Shown one piece after another: positions 61,486 through 64,000 of a DNA stretch of 64,000 nucleotides. The position numbers and the translations under genes were made by a program. The notes beneath the pieces are model-generated. The model searched no databases, was not told the DNA's origin, and saw nothing but the letters and a program-made list of their open reading frames with translations. Position 1 is the first letter of the stretch. Each line of letters opens with the position of its first letter. Location of the stretch: assembly GCA_026707045.1 (NCBI GenBank), contig JAPOXO010000006.1, forward strand, positions 18,612 through 82,611, written 5' to 3'. The DNA comes from Gammaproteobacteria bacterium (GTDB lineage Bacteria > Pseudomonadota > Gammaproteobacteria > Pseudomonadales > Azotimanducaceae).

Positions 61486-64000
61486 ATGATTCGAAATCTC
61501 AGATTCCTGCTTCTTTGCGGATTTCTATTTTTCGGGTTAACCGGTATGGCCGAGGAAGAAAACGAGACTCCGCTTGAGGTCGTCAGCGTCAGTCCGTCTG
61601 GACCAGGAGTCTCGACCACGTTTGGACAAATCACAATTGAATTCAACAAGCCCGTTATTGCTTTTGGTAGTCAGTTTCAAGAATTTAATGAAATACCTAT
61701 TGAAATAACTCCTAGCGTTCAGTGCGCGTGGAGAGCTTTTGAAACAAACGAATATACATGCCTTCTCGACGATGATCTTGAACCGGAAACGACCTATAGC
61801 ATTAAAGTCTTGCACACAGCCAAGTCTTTAGACGGGTCGACTCTTGGATTAAACCGCCAATACCAATTCAAGACGGCACTCTTGTCCGTAGAGCATGATT
61901 GGACCTTCTGGAGAAGTCCGATCAAACCGGGTTTCAGGCTGTGGTTCTCTAGGCCTGTTGCACTGAGCACAGTTCTTCAGACGGTCATGATTCAAAATCA
62001 GGACGGTTCGGACGTAATAGAGGTTCGTGCATCCTACGAGCGTGTCTATGGCATGTCGCGTAGGGGGTTTTACTCACTAGACGAGGATGGGACGTGGCAA
62101 CCCATCACAGAGGACGACGTGAAGCAATTTTTTGACCTACTTAAGGAAGAAGGCTTGGGATTGGGAGACGAAAATCGTCTAGGAGACATCGCAAACCGAC
62201 AATGGTATGTGGAACCAGCAATCGAGCTTCAATTCGGTTCGTCGTATGAATTGCTTCTAGACGCAGGTGCAAAATCAATTTTCGCTGATGAATCGACTGA
62301 GGAACCTGTCAAATTCGGAAACTTCGTTACGTTCAGAGAGTTTGAACTAAAAGGCTTGGAGTGTCAAAACAGCCAAGGAATTGTTGAGAAACATCTTACG
62401 AACGACAGTCGGAACAGTGCAGAAGTACTAGATGATTGCGATCCCGATAAAGAAATCAAGCTGCTTTACAACAGTCCCATCGGACGAGTTACTCGAGCGA
62501 TGCTCCCCAGTATTTCGCCACAGCCTGAGCCCAATAGACAGTATCCATCAGAAGATCGATCCAATTCGACAGGTAGTGACTTTTCTATTAGGTACTCGCA
62601 GAGTAGTTCGGGTTATTCTCGCGATCGCGATGACGGTCTTTTCGCGTCCCATTTGCCATTTAAGTTTCATGGAAAAACTGAATATTCAATAGCTAGTGGT
62701 GAAGAACCAATTACCGATGTGTTTGGCCGCCCACTGACTCTTCACACCCATATGAAATTTCGAACCGGGCACATGAAACCAAGGCTATCAGGACTGGAAC
62801 CGGTAGCGATACTCGAGCCAGGTACGCAGATAGAAGCCCCCGTTGAGTTCGCGAATCTTGAGAATTTACAAGTCGAACTGAAATTCGACAATCTCGAAAG
62901 TGATCTCCGAACCGAGCGAGAATTGACTGTTGATTTCGAAGGAACTGTGGAACGAGCTAACCAAACGACTCTCGATATCGGAAGTTGGCTTGATTTGCAG
63001 AACGGTCAATTCACCGCTAGTTTTGAGCCAATCGCCTATCCGTACATTGGCCAGAGTCCGCCTAATTCGTGTCTTTACGGTCAATTTACACCATATAACG
63101 TACAGGCCAGAATGGGTCTTACTTCGTCTGTCGCATGGGTGACCGACCGCCAAACAGGCGATGTTGTTCCTAACGCCAAAGTTGAGATAGTTCAGCTTGA
63201 AGACAACTATAGACAATCCATTTTCGAGTCAGAAACAGATATTGAAGGAATTGCCAAGTTGCCTGGAAAGGGTGAGCTCGCTGGCTTCCCATCGATTGAT
63301 CGAGGTTATTGGGGCTACTACCGGCAAGGATGGGGAGATTCTCCTGACCTTTGTGAGCAAGCCTACAACGCCAAGTATGCCGTAAAGGTAAGTGGCCCCA
63401 GAGGCTATTCAATACTACCGCTAGCACAGACGTTTGCAGAGTCCGATGGACACACTGTTTTGCGGGCTGAACCACATTTCTCAGTCTGGGGGCACTCGGC
63501 GCAAGGGATTTACAGTCCAGGAGATGATCTTCAATACAAGGTTTATATTCGCCACCAAACTGGCAATGGGTTGAAAAATGTGAATGAAGACCTTGAATTT
63601 CTGTTGGTTGTCGTTGGTTCACAAGGTGAACTCGTACATTACAGAAACGGAATTGCACTAAACGAATTCGGTGCGTTCGACGGTGAATTCCAAGTGCCGC
63701 AAAGTACTTTGGGCACTCTGCGTTTTTTGGTCTTGATTGATGAGGGACAGAGTCTTGCAACAGTTAAGCAATTGCTGCCGTTACTGGCACGCACAGATTT
63801 ACTGGCACGCACAGATTACAAACGAACGCTTCAATCGTTTGCTGCGCACTGGGTTGCATTCACCGTCGATGTTCTTGATTTCATTCCTGCAACTGTTCGA
63901 ATCGAAAGCAGTTTGAATTCTGACTCATACCGAAACGGGGATGTCGTTACAACGCGAGGCAGAACCGAGTGGTTATCTGGCGGTCCGTATACAAATGCTC
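61486..64000 (+). CDS. Second alpha-2-macroglobulin family protein, N-terminal 838 aa, cut by window end
   Basis: Open frame from ATG 61486 to the end of the window. Signal peptide MIRNLRFLLLCGFLFFGLTG then AEEE. It parallels the first A2M throughout: VVSVSPSGPGVSTTFGQITI, FNKPVIAFGSQF, KGLECQNSQG, ITDVFGRPL, MKFRTGHMKPRLSG, CLYGQFTPYNVQARMGLTSS, VAWVTDRQTGDVVPNAKVEI, HFSVWGHSAQGIYSPGDDLQ. The thioester region lies beyond the window. An in-frame ATG at 61456 is an alternative start. It contains an exact 18-bp tandem duplication near 63781. Only 110 bp after the first A2M, so a tandem duplicate, possibly co-transcribed. Confidence 0.88.
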   Translation, partial: MIRNLRFLLLCGFLFFGLTGMAEEENETPLEVVSVSPSGPGVSTTFGQITIEFNKPVIAFGSQFQEFNEIPIEITPSVQCAWRAFETNEYTCLLDDDLEPETTYSIKVLHTAKSLDGSTLGLNRQYQFKTALLSVEHDWTFWRSPIKPGFRLWFSRPVALSTVLQTVMIQNQDGSDVIEVRASYERVYGMSRRGFYSLDEDGTWQPITEDDVKQFFDLLKEEGLGLGDENRLGDIANRQWYVEPAIELQFGSSYELLLDAGAKSIFADESTEEPVKFGNFVTFREFELKGLECQNSQGIVEKHLTNDSRNSAEVLDDCDPDKEIKLLYNSPIGRVTRAMLPSISPQPEPNRQYPSEDRSNSTGSDFSIRYSQSSSGYSRDRDDGLFASHLPFKFHGKTEYSIASGEEPITDVFGRPLTLHTHMKFRTGHMKPRLSGLEPVAILEPGTQIEAPVEFANLENLQVELKFDNLESDLRTERELTVDFEGTVERANQTTLDIGSWLDLQNGQFTASFEPIAYPYIGQSPPNSCLYGQFTPYNVQARMGLTSSVAWVTDRQTGDVVPNAKVEIVQLEDNYRQSIFESETDIEGIAKLPGKGELAGFPSIDRGYWGYYRQGWGDSPDLCEQAYNAKYAVKVSGPRGYSILPLAQTFAESDGHTVLRAEPHFSVWGHSAQGIYSPGDDLQYKVYIRHQTGNGLKNVNEDLEFLLVVVGSQGELVHYRNGIALNEFGAFDGEFQVPQSTLGTLRFLVLIDEGQSLATVKQLLPLLARTDLLARTDYKRTLQSFAAHWVAFTVDVLDFIPATVRIESSLNSDSYRNGDVVTTRGRTEWLSGGPYTNA
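63781..63816 (+). repeat. Exact 18-bp tandem duplication inside the second A2M gene
   Basis: The 18-bp unit TTACTGGCACGCACAGAT occurs twice in a row, encoding LLARTD-LLARTD in frame. Identity of the two units suggests recent slippage or a repeat-length variant. Confidence 0.9.

Overview
The window reads as chromosomal DNA of a Gram-negative bacterium, most likely an uncultured, probably marine, gammaproteobacterium-like organism. This rests on outer-membrane beta-barrel proteins ending in Phe, proteobacterial-style heme A synthase and PnuC, and many CoA-transferase, D-aminoacylase and crotonase genes. Base composition looks moderate. The taxonomic assignment is inference and is not tested. 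I see no insertion sequence, CRISPR array, rRNA or phage block. One tRNA, Arg(CCG), is present.

Layout. 0.7-3.7 kb: envelope and hydrolase genes. 3.9-9.5 kb: a tight minus-strand operon of a 2-hydroxyacyl-CoA lyase/oxalyl-CoA decarboxylase-type enzyme, a VOC epimerase, a glutaredoxin-DinB fusion and an amidase, divergent from an ADP-forming acyl-CoA ligase. The fusion carries an in-frame UGA exactly at its first active-site Cys, so it is a probable selenoprotein. 9.7-14.2 kb: an unfamiliar five-gene minus-strand operon combining a MotA/TolQ/ZorA-like channel with a coiled-coil tail, a MotB/ExbD-like partner, a membrane-anchored vWA-like protein, a small coiled-coil protein and a 4-TM protein. 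It is divergent from a GmrSD-type DUF262/HNH nuclease at 14.8-16.9 kb. I read this as a candidate Zorya-like membrane-motor defence locus. 16.9-26.7 kb: an orphan HicB-like protein, crotonase, ClpP-like protease, a TIMP/NTR-like secreted protein, methyltransferase, fused CoA-transferases, a RelB-like antitoxin, a LarA-like racemase and an outer-membrane protein.

26.9-37 kb: a D-aminoacylase, then a tandem array of four large secreted Cys-rich paralogs of unknown family. Their relics lie between them: a fifth decayed copy, and a decayed copy of the divergent neighbour gene. A higBA operon inserted in the array has a toxin killed by two TGA codons. 37-45 kb: membrane and ankyrin proteins, PnuC, and a likely xenobiotic or aromatic-acid group (CoA-transferase, VOC, Rieske oxygenase, D-aminoacylase, GST). 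45.4-48.5 kb: five tandem secreted TIMP/NTR-like proteins. 48.6-55.3 kb: DUF433 antitoxin with a toxin relic, a large secreted beta-sandwich protein, tRNA-Arg, CtaA, an O-methyltransferase, a nucleoside hydrolase, an ankyrin protein and a secreted nuclease. 55.4-64 kb: two tandem alpha-2-macroglobulins; the first has a CWEQ thioester and the second runs off the window.

Themes. (1) Protease control at the cell surface: six NTR/TIMP-like proteins plus two alpha-2-macroglobulins. (2) Lineage-specific tandem gene birth and decay. (3) Four antitoxin-type genes whose toxins are missing or broken. (4) A redox operon with likely UGA recoding. (5) A membrane/motor system with no name I can give it.
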